Source of the DNA: Planctomycetales bacterium 71-10 | GTDB taxonomy: Bacteria; Planctomycetota; Planctomycetia; Isosphaerales; Isosphaeraceae | NCBI GenBank assembly: GCA_001898385.1 | Contig: MKTT01000102.1 | Location: 80,570-144,569 of the forward strand | Direction: 5' to 3' | Length of the DNA: 64,000 bases | Shown: piece by piece, positions 1 through 8,276 of the stretch | Layout: every line of letters starts with the position of its first letter | How positions within the stretch are numbered: position 1 is the first letter of the stretch | Program-made: the position numbers and the translations under genes | The notes under the pieces: generated by a model | What the model saw: the letters and a program-made list of their open reading frames with translations, nothing else | What the model was told of the DNA's origin: nothing | Database searches by the model: none

Positions 1-353
1 GTCGTGGCGTGGGCCGCCTACCGCCGCTGCACGGAGCGCCGGCCGACGCCTTTAGGGCGGGCCCGCCTTGCTCCGTCGGCCCGGCCGACGGGGACGGCCA
101 TCGTCCTGGCGAGCCGCCCCGCGCCCGCGAGACGGTTCCCGGCGACTCGCCCCCGGCGGTCCGCCCCCCCCGCCGTCGCGACGCCCCTGGTCCTCCCGGC
201 GCGGTTCGTCGAGGTCTCCACGACGCTCCGCACGCCGGCCCTCCCCGCCTGGGGCGTCGGCGCCACGAGCATCGCCATCGGACGTCGCGCCGGCACCCGG
301 CGGATCCCGGCCTGACCGGCTCAAGCCCTTCCCACCCGAAGAAGGATCGAATT
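1..353. other. Left edge, no assignable gene
   Basis: One plus-strand frame is open from base 1 to a TGA at 313-315 and has GC-rich third positions, so it could be the last 104 codons of a gene that begins outside the window. Its Arg/Pro/Ala-rich translation matches no family I recognise, and other frames on both strands are also open, as expected at this GC content. I do not call a gene. The final bases hold the ribosome site (GAAGGA) of the gene starting at 354. Confidence 0.3.
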
Positions 354-1085
354 ATGACCGCGAGCTTGAGTTCGAGGACGCTGATCCGCCTGGCCTTCGC
401 CTCGCTGCTGCTTCCGGCCGCGCCGGCGTCCGCGGCCCCGATGAAGTACGAGTTCAGCGGGACGATCACGAAGGCGGACGCCTCGACGGGGCTCCTGGGG
501 ACGCGATTCCACGGATCGTTCACCTTCGACGACGCCAAGCTTCCTTCGGAAACCCATGTCTACGACCGGGGGGACAACCTCTTCTATCGGTTCGGGACGC
601 TGGACGCCCCGGTCGCGCGTGTCGACGGCACCGGCCTGGAAGTGCACTTCGCCGACGGGACCTCGGTGCAGACCGACGGCCTGGCCCTGAGTTCACAGTC
701 GATCATGCGCCCGGCGAACCAGGACGCCCCGGCCGTCTGGACCCGGATCTGGGGCGGGGACGTCGGTGCGGCGGACGGGACGGGGCCGGACCACGCCGCG
801 GGGCTCTACTTCTACGGCCAGGACCGGATCGTCTCCCCGGGCCAGCCAATCCCGCTGGACATCACGATCGACGACTTCTCCGACGCCAAGCTCGAACTGC
901 TGGGCCGTTACATCAAGCACCCGCCCGAGTGGTACGAGATCCCGATCAACATGGACTCGCCGCCGCAGCTGGCCCTGGGGACGATCGACTCGTTCTCGAT
1001 CGCGCCCGTCCCCGAGCCGGCGTGGACGGTCGCGGCCCTCCTGGGCGCGGCGGCCTGGGCCGTCCGGCTCCGTCGGATCGGTTGA
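354..1085 (+). CDS. PEP-CTERM sorting domain protein (copy 1)
   Basis: Exported protein of 243 residues. An N-terminal signal peptide (residues 1 to about 24, ending ASAAP) precedes a beta-rich body with no recognised catalytic motif. The C-terminus is a PEP-CTERM signal: VPEP, a hydrophobic Ala/Leu stretch, then a basic tail RLRRIG. In this class the tail is recognised by an exosortase (established knowledge); no exosortase gene lies in the window. GAAGGA lies upstream of the ATG, and the signal peptide begins there although the frame stays open further upstream. The next gene, 35 nt downstream, has almost the same tail and a similar N-terminal layout, so the two look like tandem duplicates. 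The role of the body is unknown. Confidence 0.85.
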   Translation: MTASLSSRTLIRLAFASLLLPAAPASAAPMKYEFSGTITKADASTGLLGTRFHGSFTFDDAKLPSETHVYDRGDNLFYRFGTLDAPVARVDGTGLEVHFADGTSVQTDGLALSSQSIMRPANQDAPAVWTRIWGGDVGAADGTGPDHAAGLYFYGQDRIVSPGQPIPLDITIDDFSDAKLELLGRYIKHPPEWYEIPINMDSPPQLALGTIDSFSIAPVPEPAWTVAALLGAAAWAVRLRRIG

Positions 1086-1120
1086 GCCCCTCCGCAATGT
1101 GATGGCATGGAGGCCATGCA

Positions 1121-1840
1121 ATGTCCCGTCGCCCGAAGCTCTCTCCCCTGGTCCGCATCGCCCTCGCCGCCCTGCCGGCGTTGCTCGCGACGGCCGCGGA
1201 AGGTTCGCTCGTCCGCTACGATTTCCGCGGCCATATCGAGACGATGACCGCTTCCGGGCCGGGCACGTCAAGCCCGGAGTTCACCGGGACGCTGATCTAC
1301 GACGACGCGATCGCCCTGGGGGCGTCGCATCGGAACCTTTGGGGCTACGACGAGCGATCGTACGTCTCGGGCGCCTACCGGCCTTCGGATCCGGCCCCCG
1401 ACGGGACGAGTTTGCAACTGTGGATCGACGGCAAGGCCGTGGCCCCGGAGTCCACCGGGCTGTCGGGCGGCCTGTTCTCGGCGACGGGCGACGACGGCGT
1501 GACGCGGTCGGAACTGGTCTTCTATAGCCATGCCCGGGATGAGCAGGGGTATCTCACCCATGGCTCGCTCTCGATCAGCTTCAAGGTCGACCCCTCGATG
1601 CTGGCCTCCGGCCGCTTCCCCGACGGGTTGACGGTGGCCGACCTCCCGGACGTGAGCGTCGGCATCAACAGCGTGATGAACGGGAGGTTCTACGGCGAGC
1701 TGGCCGGAGGGTTCGGCTACAGCGGGCCGGTCGACTCCTTCGCGATCTCGCCGGTCCCCGAGCCCGCGTGGACCGTCGCCGCGCTGCTGGGCGCGGCGGC
1801 CTGGGCCTCGCGGCGAAGGTTCGCCCGTCACGGCCGCTGA
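1121..1840 (+). CDS. PEP-CTERM sorting domain protein (copy 2)
   Basis: Exported protein of 239 residues and a paralogue of its upstream neighbour. The signal peptide ends around ATAAEG (residues 24-29). The body opens with a YDFRGHIETM stretch that parallels YEFSGTITKA in copy 1. The tail VPEPAWTVAALLGAAAWA followed by SRRRFARHGR is a PEP-CTERM signal, nearly identical to copy 1 up to the basic end. GGAGG at 1109-1113 supports the ATG. The pair is probably co-transcribed. The duplication is seen in sequence, while surface anchoring or processing by an exosortase is inferred from the tail. No enzymatic motif is visible. Confidence 0.85.
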   Translation: MSRRPKLSPLVRIALAALPALLATAAEGSLVRYDFRGHIETMTASGPGTSSPEFTGTLIYDDAIALGASHRNLWGYDERSYVSGAYRPSDPAPDGTSLQLWIDGKAVAPESTGLSGGLFSATGDDGVTRSELVFYSHARDEQGYLTHGSLSISFKVDPSMLASGRFPDGLTVADLPDVSVGINSVMNGRFYGELAGGFGYSGPVDSFAISPVPEPAWTVAALLGAAAWASRRRFARHGR

Positions 1841-1907
1841 TCTCGGGCCTATGGAATGGGCCCGGCGACGGGCGCATTTCGATGCCGAGATCAGGAGCCC
1901 GAGAGCC

Positions 1908-3242
1908 ATGCGCGGAATCCAGGCCGCCCGATTCGTGACGGTCGCATCTTTGTTCATCGCCCCGGCCGGCGGCCTCGCGGCGCAAGAGGCCGCCACGGTC
2001 GAGGCCGCCGCGAAGGTCGTCGACCTGTCGACGTTCCCCCTCATGCCCGGCGGCGTCGCCAACGGCCCCCGCCGCCTCGCCGGACTGAACTACGCCGCCC
2101 CGGGCGACGCCCGCGGCGCGTTCGCCTTTCAGAAAGCGGCGTTGGAGGAGGCCGGCTGGTCCGAACTCCCCGGCGGCTACCAGAGCGACGAGACGTGCAG
2201 CGGCGTCTTCGGCAAGGGCGGCTTCAAGGTCTCGGTCGCGACGACCCCGGCGGGGGGCAAGGTCGACGTCTCGATCCTGAACCTCGGCGACGTCGACCCG
2301 AGCAAGCTCCCCGTCCCGCCCGACGCCAAGCCCCTATACGCGTTCCCGACGGCCGCGGCCTTCCTCGCGCAGGAGGCCCCCGCGGAGACCGTCGACGCCC
2401 TGCAAGCCCTCCTGACGGCGCGGGGCTGGGAGCCCTACGGCGAGGCCGGGGACGTCCGGTTCTTCAAGAAGAACGCCGTCCGGCTCACGGCCCGGTCGAC
2501 GGCCGCCCCCGCCCAGGGGGGCGCGACCATGATCCAGCTCTCGTCCGAGCTGATGTCGGCGGACCTCCCCGCGCCCGCGAAGACGCTCTCCACCGCCTAC
2601 GCCGACGCCACCAAGGCGCTCGCGCTCGACGTCGACATGACGGCCGACGACCTGGCGGCCTTCTATCGCGAGACGCTCGGCAAGGCCGGGTGGAAGCCCA
2701 CCACCGAGGGGCCGGTGAAGGACGGTCCGCGGTCGTTCCTCATCTTCCGCAACGACGCCAAAGACCTGGCCTACCTGGAGATGCGGGACGTCGGCGATCG
2801 GCTGCGGGCCACGCTGACGCACCGCACGGCCGCCGAGGACGCCGAGATCGCCCGGCGGGCCGAGGCCGCCGTATCGAAGCGCAAGGCCGACTCGAAGCGC
2901 CAGGCCGACATGGCCGCCGCCGATCGCATCACGTTCACCGTGACCGTGCCGGAGGACGCCCGCGACGTGAAGTACGAAGCGGGCGGCGTCGAATTCAAGC
3001 TCCCCGCCGGCCGGGGGACGGCCGCGGCCGGATCGATCCGAGACGAGTTGCAGGAGGCCGGCTGGAAGGGAGACGGCGCGAAGCCGACGCCCCTCGGCGG
3101 GGCCTTCGTCCTCACGAAGAAGGCCGGCGTCGTCGCGACCATCGTCTACGCGGACGCCGGCTTCGGGGACGCGGCGGTGGCGATCACCGCGGTCGGGGCC
3201 GAGGTGGAACGGCCCGCGGGCCCGCCGCCGTCGGGGCGCTGA
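1908..3242 (+). CDS. Secreted protein with repeated helix-GW modules
   Basis: A 444-residue exported protein that I cannot assign to a named family. The start is the ATG at 1908, which opens a clear signal peptide (MRGIQAARFVTVASLFIAP, cleavage near GGLAAQ). The frame is open further upstream, but that stretch looks non-coding. The body has at least four modules in which an amphipathic helix ends in (A/R)GW: ALEEAGW, LLTARGW, TLGKAGW and ELQEAGW. Each is followed by a strand-rich segment. This resembles repeated small alpha/beta domains. A charged helix, rich in Lys, Arg and Glu, lies around residues 320-345. It follows the PEP-CTERM pair at 67 nt and converges on the kinase gene. Export is well supported; function is unknown. 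Confidence 0.75.
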   Translation: MRGIQAARFVTVASLFIAPAGGLAAQEAATVEAAAKVVDLSTFPLMPGGVANGPRRLAGLNYAAPGDARGAFAFQKAALEEAGWSELPGGYQSDETCSGVFGKGGFKVSVATTPAGGKVDVSILNLGDVDPSKLPVPPDAKPLYAFPTAAAFLAQEAPAETVDALQALLTARGWEPYGEAGDVRFFKKNAVRLTARSTAAPAQGGATMIQLSSELMSADLPAPAKTLSTAYADATKALALDVDMTADDLAAFYRETLGKAGWKPTTEGPVKDGPRSFLIFRNDAKDLAYLEMRDVGDRLRATLTHRTAAEDAEIARRAEAAVSKRKADSKRQADMAAADRITFTVTVPEDARDVKYEAGGVEFKLPAGRGTAAAGSIRDELQEAGWKGDGAKPTPLGGAFVLTKKAGVVATIVYADAGFGDAAVAITAVGAEVERPAGPPPSGR

Positions 3243-3260
3243 GCGGGCCCGCCTCCGGGC

Positions 3261-4115
3261 TCAGTCCTCCTCGTCGGCCCCCTTCAGCTCGACCTCCTCC
3301 AGGCCCATCTCCTTGATGACGGCGGAGAGGGTCTCGCGGATCTCGAACATCCCGGCGGGCCGCTTCTCGGGGTTGAGGTCGAGGCAGGCGAGGACCAGGT
3401 TGTTGAGCTTGGAGAGGACGCGAGGGTTGATCTTGTTGACGGCCGCCAGCTTCCGCTCGGCGCCGGGCCGGGGGATGTCGGGCTGGGCGAATCGGCCCGT
3501 GAACATGCGGTACATCGTCGCGCCGAGGTTGTAGACGTCGGTGCGCTCGTTGACGACCTTCTCGGACGCCTGCTCGGGGGCGATGTACTGCGGGGTCCCC
3601 TGGACGCGGTTCTTGTCGACGCCGCGGACCCAGGCGGTGCCGAAGTCGATCAGCTTCACCTGGCCGGCCTTGGTGAGCATGATGTTCGACGGCTTCAGGT
3701 CGCCGTGGTAGACCCCCCGGCGGTGCATGTGGGCCATGGCCGAGGCGACCTGGGAGAACATCAGGACGAGCTGGCTCAGCTCCGGCGCCTCGATCTCGTC
3801 CAGGGTCTTGCCGTCGACGTACTCCAGCAGGAGGTCGGCGCCGACGACCCGGAACCACGACTTCTTGATCTTGATGTCGTAGACCTTGGCGATGGCCGGG
3901 TGGTTGAGCTTCTGGGCGGCCTCGTACTCCGTCCTGGCCTGGTCGATGTAGATCTCGTCCTCGGGCTCCTGCTTGCGGACGGTCTTCAGGGCGTACCGCT
4001 TGCCGCCGTTCTTGTCGGCGATCTGGAGGATCGTGCTCCCCGCCCCGCTCCCCAGGGTGTTGACCACCCGGTACTTCATCGACGACAGGGTGGGCGTGGT
4101 CGACGCGCTTGCCAT
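3261..4115 (-). CDS. Ser/Thr protein kinase-like protein with HGD catalytic loop
   Basis: A 284-residue stand-alone kinase domain with no membrane segment. Visible motifs are the glycine loop GSGAGS (22-27), ALK with the ATP-anchoring lysine (K44), the catalytic loop HGDLKPSN (137-144), DFG (157-159) and APE (179-181). The arginine of the usual HRD is glycine, so this is a non-RD kinase. The catalytic Asp and Asn are present, so activity is possible. A purine-rich ribosome site (GAGGCAGAG) precedes the ATG at 4115; a second ATG 36 nt inside would also retain the domain. The last residues are acidic. The neighbouring FKBP gene is 67 nt upstream on the same strand and may share its transcript. 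The substrate is unknown. Confidence 0.85.
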   Translation of the reverse strand: MASASTTPTLSSMKYRVVNTLGSGAGSTILQIADKNGGKRYALKTVRKQEPEDEIYIDQARTEYEAAQKLNHPAIAKVYDIKIKKSWFRVVGADLLLEYVDGKTLDEIEAPELSQLVLMFSQVASAMAHMHRRGVYHGDLKPSNIMLTKAGQVKLIDFGTAWVRGVDKNRVQGTPQYIAPEQASEKVVNERTDVYNLGATMYRMFTGRFAQPDIPRPGAERKLAAVNKINPRVLSKLNNLVLACLDLNPEKRPAGMFEIRETLSAVIKEMGLEEVELKGADEED

Positions 4116-4182
4116 TCTCTGCCTCGTGGTGATGATGCCGACTCGGTCGCTCGAGGGACGGCGGGGGCCGGCCCTCCCCGGG

Positions 4183-4758
4183 TCACTTCACGCCCATCAG
4201 CTCGACTTCGAACGTGAGCGTGGAATCGGGGGGGATGTCGCCGTGCTGCTGGGATCCGTAGCCCATCGCGGGGGGGATGACGAGCTTGCGGACCTCGCCG
4301 ACCTTCATGCCCGGGATGCCGAACTCCCACCCCTTGATGAGGCCGCCGCTCCCCAGGGTGAACTCCGAGGGGCTCCCCCTCTTCCGGCTGGAGTCGAACA
4401 CGGTGCCGTCGGCGAGCGTGCCGACGTAGTGGACCACCGCCACCCGGCCGGATTTCACCTCCTCGCCCGTCCCCTCCTTGAGGGTCTCGTACCGGATCTC
4501 GCCCGGCAGCGGCTTGGACTCGCCCAGCGGCGTCGGCGGCGCGGGGGGGAACGGCTCCTTCGGCTGGCCCGAGGACGACTTCGTCCCCGTCCGGGCCGAC
4601 TCGCCGACGGCCTGGGGGGCGTCCTTCTCGTCCACCTTGCGGATGGGCGTCGCGCCCGGGGGCATGACCTGGACGATCTGGAGATCGTTCGGGTCCCCGC
4701 AACCCCAGACCGCGGCCAGCGACAGCATCCCGCAGACGCCCAGCAACCCTCGCCTCAT
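4183..4758 (-). CDS. FKBP-type peptidyl-prolyl isomerase, probable lipoprotein
   Basis: A 191-residue protein expected to catalyse cis-trans isomerisation of prolyl bonds outside the cytoplasmic membrane. The N-terminus is a lipoprotein signal with a slightly unusual lipobox (VWGC, Cys20). A Pro/Ser-rich linker follows, then an FKBP domain at about residues 84-191. It shows the family landmarks VVHYVGTLADGTVFDSS, GLIKGWEFGIPGMKVGE and IPPAMGYG, ending with a FEVELMGV strand. The length fits a single-domain FKBP plus linker. It lies upstream of the HGD kinase in the same direction. Lipid attachment is inferred from the signal only. Confidence 0.9.
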   Translation of the reverse strand: MRRGLLGVCGMLSLAAVWGCGDPNDLQIVQVMPPGATPIRKVDEKDAPQAVGESARTGTKSSSGQPKEPFPPAPPTPLGESKPLPGEIRYETLKEGTGEEVKSGRVAVVHYVGTLADGTVFDSSRKRGSPSEFTLGSGGLIKGWEFGIPGMKVGEVRKLVIPPAMGYGSQQHGDIPPDSTLTFEVELMGVK

Positions 4759-4893
4759 CGGATCGTTCTCCCACGGACCGGACTTCTGACGGAATAATCG
4801 GGAAGGATGGCGCGAAAAGATCGGCGGCGGGCGGCCGGATCCCGGCCGTCGCCCAGACGATTATGCCACGGCCGCAAAGGCTTCGGCCAGACC

Positions 4894-5631
4894 TCAACCG
4901 CCCGCCGCGCGAGGTTCCTCCGACGGCCCGGCCCCGATCGGGTCGGCGTCGAACAGCCGGACCAGGCTCACCGCGATCCGCCCCCCGAAGCACGCCGCCA
5001 CGTCCGCCCCCTCGCGGCGAGGTCGCCGCTGATAGTCGCCCCGATACAGCGCCCGGCCGCCGTCGACCTCGAAGTGCAGCTCCAGCGGCGAGGGGTCGAG
5101 CGGGCAGAAGGCGACCTCGGGGTCGGGGGCGTCGGCCGGGGGGTGGGGCAGGTTGACGTTCCAGAACGTCCCCGGCGTCCAGGGCCGGGCCGTCAGGTCG
5201 GCGAGCACCGGCGCGGCCCATCGCGCCGCGCGGGCCCAGTCGATCGGCCGGCCGCGGGCGATGTAGTGCGAGATCGCGACCCCCGGCACGCCGTGGATGA
5301 CCGCCTCACGCACCGCGGCGACGGTCCCCGAGTGGAAGACGTCCACCCCCAGGTTCCCCCCCGCGTTGATCCCGGAGAGGACCCAGGCCGCCCCCGGCGT
5401 CAGGTGGTGCAGCGCCAGGCGGACGCAGTCGGCCGGCGTGCCGGAGACGGCGAGGATCCCCCCGGGGCGCTCGGAGGCGAGCAGGGGCTCGTGGGTCGTC
5501 ACCCGATGCCCGCAGCCCGATTCGGCCGCCAGGGGCGCCACCACGCGGGCCGGGCCCAGCCCCGCGACGGCCTCCCGCAGCGCGGCCAGGCCGGGGGCGT
5601 CGTATCCATCGTCGTTCGTCAGCACCAGCAT
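4894..5631 (-). CDS. surE: 5'-nucleotidase SurE
   Basis: A 245-residue SurE phosphatase that hydrolyses nucleoside 5'-monophosphates in the cytoplasm, a metal-dependent survival enzyme. The family signature is complete: the protein opens MLVLTNDDGY with metal-binding residues N6-D8, then SGTPADCVRLAL and SGINAGGNLGVDVFHSGTVAAVREA. Length is normal for the family. The ATG at 5631 directly opens the conserved first strand. It is divergent from the HExxH gene at 5788, with a short shared promoter region between them, and lies 135 nt upstream of the FKBP gene. Confidence 0.95.
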   Translation of the reverse strand: MLVLTNDDGYDAPGLAALREAVAGLGPARVVAPLAAESGCGHRVTTHEPLLASERPGGILAVSGTPADCVRLALHHLTPGAAWVLSGINAGGNLGVDVFHSGTVAAVREAVIHGVPGVAISHYIARGRPIDWARAARWAAPVLADLTARPWTPGTFWNVNLPHPPADAPDPEVAFCPLDPSPLELHFEVDGGRALYRGDYQRRPRREGADVAACFGGRIAVSLVRLFDADPIGAGPSEEPRAAGG

Positions 5632-5721
5632 CGGCGAAGGCCTCCCGGATCCCAGGATGGCCGGACGGCCGAGGCCGTGTCAAACCGGGCTCGATATCCG
5701 TTTATCGCGCCGCGGGCGGCG

Positions 5722-5730
5722 TGATACAGT
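5722..5730 (+). promoter_or_regulatory. Extended -10 promoter candidate
   Basis: TGATACAGT: a TG dinucleotide one base before the hexamer TACAGT. It lies about 58 nt before the ATG at 5788, with only a poor -35 (TTATCG, 5702-5707). Similar TGATA(C/G) sequences occur before the genes at 37043 and 56831. Confidence 0.4.
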
Positions 5731-5787
5731 ATCCCCGGCCCCCCTCCCGTCCCGACGCCGCGACGTCGAGGGCCGCCGGGACCCGAC

Positions 5788-6354
5788 ATGGACATCCAAG
5801 GGGGCGCGGAGCCCTCGCCCGGCATCGAACGTTCGCCCGAGAACCCCGGCGGAACTCGCATGGACCCGAACCCACCCCGCACCCAGGCCCCTTGCGCGCG
5901 AGCGGGGGCCGACGCCGCGTCGACGACGACGCCGGGCGTCGAGATCCGCAAGCCGGCGCAGCTCCCCAGCCGCTTCGACGTCCCCGCCACCGCCATCGCC
6001 CCGCTGTTCCGAGCCCGGCTCGTCCGGATCATCCGATGCCGGGTCGACTTCGACCTGGACGTCAACGCCCGGCCCACCGCCCGGGTGCTCGGGGGCTACT
6101 ACCGCACGCGGCGGCTGGTCCGCATCTACTCGCACGACCGCGACCAGGGCCGCCGGCCGCTGGAGGAGCTGTTCGACACCTTCCTCCACGAGGTCGCCCA
6201 CCACCTGGAGTACACCGAGCCCGACACGTTCTCGGCGCGGGCCTGCGGGCGCGTCCCCGGGCGGATGCACAGCATGCTCTTCTGGCGGATCCTCGGCGAG
6301 CTGAAGTACCGCTGGATCTGCATCCAGGATCGGCCCGCCGACGCCGAGGCGTGA
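5788..6354 (+). CDS. SprT-like HExxH putative metallopeptidase
   Basis: A 188-residue protein with a zinc-protease-type motif HEVAHHLEY (His134, Glu135, His138). The core runs from about residue 50: VEIRKPAQLPSRFDVPA, a strand with a GGYYRTRRLVRIY hairpin, a helix carrying the HExxH, then a C-terminal helix HSMLFWRILGELKYRW. This arrangement resembles SprT-like or putative metallopeptidase folds. I see no other metal-site cysteines. The N-terminal 45 residues are Pro/Ala-rich and probably disordered. A second ATG at 5860 would remove 24 residues. I prefer 5788 because the -10 candidate lies 58 nt upstream. Substrate unknown. It converges on the DUF1080 gene across an inverted repeat. Confidence 0.75.
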   Translation: MDIQGGAEPSPGIERSPENPGGTRMDPNPPRTQAPCARAGADAASTTTPGVEIRKPAQLPSRFDVPATAIAPLFRARLVRIIRCRVDFDLDVNARPTARVLGGYYRTRRLVRIYSHDRDQGRRPLEELFDTFLHEVAHHLEYTEPDTFSARACGRVPGRMHSMLFWRILGELKYRWICIQDRPADAEA

Positions 6355-6378
6355 CGACGGGCCGTGGGATTCGCCCCG

Positions 6379-6447
6379 GTAGGCTGGGTCGAGACCCAGC
6401 CCTTGCCGGCCGCCGCCTCATTCGGGCTGGGTCTCGACCCAGCCTAC
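6379..6447. repeat. Perfect 23-bp inverted repeat, REP-like
   Basis: Left arm 6379-6401 and right arm 6425-6447 are exact reverse complements across a 23-nt spacer. Each arm contains its own 20-base near-palindrome (GGCTGGGTC-GA-GACCCAGCC), so the element can form either two small hairpins or one long one. It sits between two convergent genes (stops at 6354 and 6513), where it could act as a bidirectional terminator or be a REP-type repeat. No poly-T run follows. Confidence 0.8.
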
Positions 6448-6512
6448 GGGAAGCGTCCGCTGCATGACTCGCGACGATCGGCCACGAAGGCCGACGGCGG
6501 GCCGCTCGGGGG

Positions 6513-7133
6513 TCAGTGCAATTCCTGGATGACGACGTCCTTGAAGCGGACCTCCATCGCCGGCCCGGTGTGGACCTGGAACGCGACGATCCCCTCGTCG
6601 GGGAACTTCTCGTCGGTGCGGTCGATGACCTTCGTGCCGTTGATCTCGATCGTCAGCCGCTTCCCCTTGAAGGTGATGACGAAGTCGTTCCAGTCCCCCT
6701 TCTTGACGATCTTCTCGGCCTCCGCCGGCGGGTACTGTTCGAGGATCCCCCGGCCGCCTTCCTCGTAGAGGAGGCCCCAGTAGCCCTCGGCGGCGTCGGC
6801 CTGCGGGCCGGTGACGACGCCGTCCCCCTTCGCCTCGCTCCGGACCTGGATGCCGGAGTTGTGGTTGCGGAGCTTCACCTTGGCCTTGAGGGTGAAGTCC
6901 TTGTACTTCTTCTCGGAGGCCAGGAACTGGTTCTTTTTGAGGTCCCCCTTCGTGCGGCCGACGATCTCGCCGTTTTCGACCGTGAACAGGGACTTGTCCG
7001 GCGGCGTCACCCAGCCCGAGAGGTCCTTGCCGTTGAAGAGGGCGACGGGCTCGTGGCCGAGGGCGGCCGGGGCCTGGGTGGCGAGGGCCGTCGCGAGCAC
7101 GGCCGCGAGGCGGATCGTCGTCGGGATGCGCAT
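6513..7133 (-). CDS. DUF1080 (3-keto-disaccharide hydrolase-like) secreted protein
   Basis: A 206-residue exported protein. A signal peptide (residues 1-26, ending near ALGHE) precedes one DUF1080 domain: VALFNGKDLSGWV at the start, then ENGEIVGRTKG, HNSGIQVRSEAKGDG, GDWNDFVITFKGKRLTIEINGT and the final strand EVRFKDVVIQEL. This concanavalin-like beta-sandwich is very common in planctomycetes and is linked to carbohydrate turnover; the substrate cannot be read here. The chosen ATG has AGGGAG 7 nt upstream. An ATG 21 nt further up would put the ribosome site inside the gene. It is divergent from hpnC across a 186-nt gap. Confidence 0.9.
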   Translation of the reverse strand: MRIPTTIRLAAVLATALATQAPAALGHEPVALFNGKDLSGWVTPPDKSLFTVENGEIVGRTKGDLKKNQFLASEKKYKDFTLKAKVKLRNHNSGIQVRSEAKGDGVVTGPQADAAEGYWGLLYEEGGRGILEQYPPAEAEKIVKKGDWNDFVITFKGKRLTIEINGTKVIDRTDEKFPDEGIVAFQVHTGPAMEVRFKDVVIQELH

Positions 7134-7262
7134 GGTCTTCTCCCTGGAATGCATGATCGCGGCCGATCTGGCGACGGCCGGCGAGGTCGCGCCGATTGTC
7201 ACGGCCCCGCCCGGCGCGGTCAATGGACCGCCGCCCGGCTGGCGGGATCCGGCGGGGGCCTG

Positions 7263-7268
7263 TAGAAT
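7263..7268 (+). promoter_or_regulatory. -10-like hexamer upstream of hpnC
   Basis: TAGAAT lies 57 nt before the hpnC ATG. It matches the -10 consensus at 5 of 6 positions, but no convincing -35 lies 16-18 nt upstream. Its position matches other -10-like hexamers in this window. Confidence 0.35.
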
Positions 7269-7319
7269 CGAACCCCCCGGCCGTTTCGAAGCGGCCCCGG
7301 CAGTCGGAGCGATTACGGC

Positions 7320-8276
7320 ATGACCTTCCAGGCGGACCTCCGGCGATTCGGCCCACCGGCCTGCGAGGCCCCCTCGCGCGAGGAATCCCTCGCCTACTGC
7401 GCCCGGCTGACGGCCTCGCACTACGAGAACTTCAGCGTGGTGACGTGGCTGACCCCCCGCGAGCATCGGCCCGCCTTCCAATCGATCTACGCCTTCTGCC
7501 GCTGGTCCGACGACCTGGGCGACGAGGTCGGCGACCCCGCCCGCTCGCGCGAACTCCTCGCCTGGTGGCGCGGCGAGCTGGACGCCCTGTTCGACGGCCG
7601 CGCCCGACACCCCGTCATGGTCGCCCTCCGCCAGACCGTCGAGAAGTACGGCATCCCGCCGAAGCCCTTCCACGACCTGATCGACGCCTTCGTCCAGGAT
7701 CAGGACGTGACGGAATACGAGACCTACGACCAGCTCCTCGACTACTGCACCCGCTCCGCCGACCCCGTCGGCCGGCTGGTGCTGCACGTCGCCGGGGCGT
7801 CCGACGAGGCCAACGCCCGGCTGTCCGACAGGACCTGCACGGCGCTCCAGCTCGCCAACTTCTGGCAGGACGTCGCCCGCGACCTGGACATCGGCCGGAT
7901 CTACCTCCCCCGCGAGGACCGCGACCGCTTCGGCGTGCGCGAGGCCGACCTGCGGGCGAAGCGGTTCACGCCCGAGTTCGCCGCCCTGCTCCGCTTCCAG
8001 GTCGACCGTGCCCGCGAGCTGTTCGCCGCCGGCCGGCCGATCGTCGGCCGGATCCCGCCGGCCTTCGCGGTGGACGTCGACCTCTTCTCGCGCGGGGGGC
8101 TGGCCATCCTGGACAAGATCGAGGCGTGCGGATACGACGTCCTGACCGCGCGGCCGTCGCTGGGCAAGGCGACGAAGGCCCGGCTGCTGGCCCGGGCGCT
8201 GCTCGGGCTGGCGAAGGCCCGATGGTCCTCCGGCCATGAAGCCCCCCGCCCCGAGCCCGCGGAGGCCCGGCCGTGA
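7320..8276 (+). CDS. hpnC: Squalene synthase HpnC (trans-isoprenyl diphosphate synthase family)
   Basis: First enzyme-type gene of the hpnCDE route. HpnC converts presqualene diphosphate to hydroxysqualene in the established three-enzyme pathway. The 318-residue protein has both Asp-rich metal motifs: RWSDDLGDE near residues 61-69, and QDVARDLDIGRIYLP near 183-197. The segment YAFCRWSDD is typical of squalene/phytoene synthases. The opening, with HYENFSVVTWLTPREHRPAFQSIYAFCR, is HpnC-like rather than HpnD-like. The stop overlaps the hpnD start (GTGA), indicating translational coupling. GGAG at 7305-7308 supports the start. Confidence 0.93.
   Translation: MTFQADLRRFGPPACEAPSREESLAYCARLTASHYENFSVVTWLTPREHRPAFQSIYAFCRWSDDLGDEVGDPARSRELLAWWRGELDALFDGRARHPVMVALRQTVEKYGIPPKPFHDLIDAFVQDQDVTEYETYDQLLDYCTRSADPVGRLVLHVAGASDEANARLSDRTCTALQLANFWQDVARDLDIGRIYLPREDRDRFGVREADLRAKRFTPEFAALLRFQVDRARELFAAGRPIVGRIPPAFAVDVDLFSRGGLAILDKIEACGYDVLTARPSLGKATKARLLARALLGLAKARWSSGHEAPRPEPAEARP

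Noticed and set aside
9-1085. Longer N-terminus for the first PEP-CTERM protein
   Set aside because: The signal peptide begins at the ATG at 354 behind a GAAGGA site; the upstream residues are low-complexity.
1851-1907. Upstream start for the GW-module protein
   Set aside because: It would place 19 charged residues before a well-formed signal peptide.
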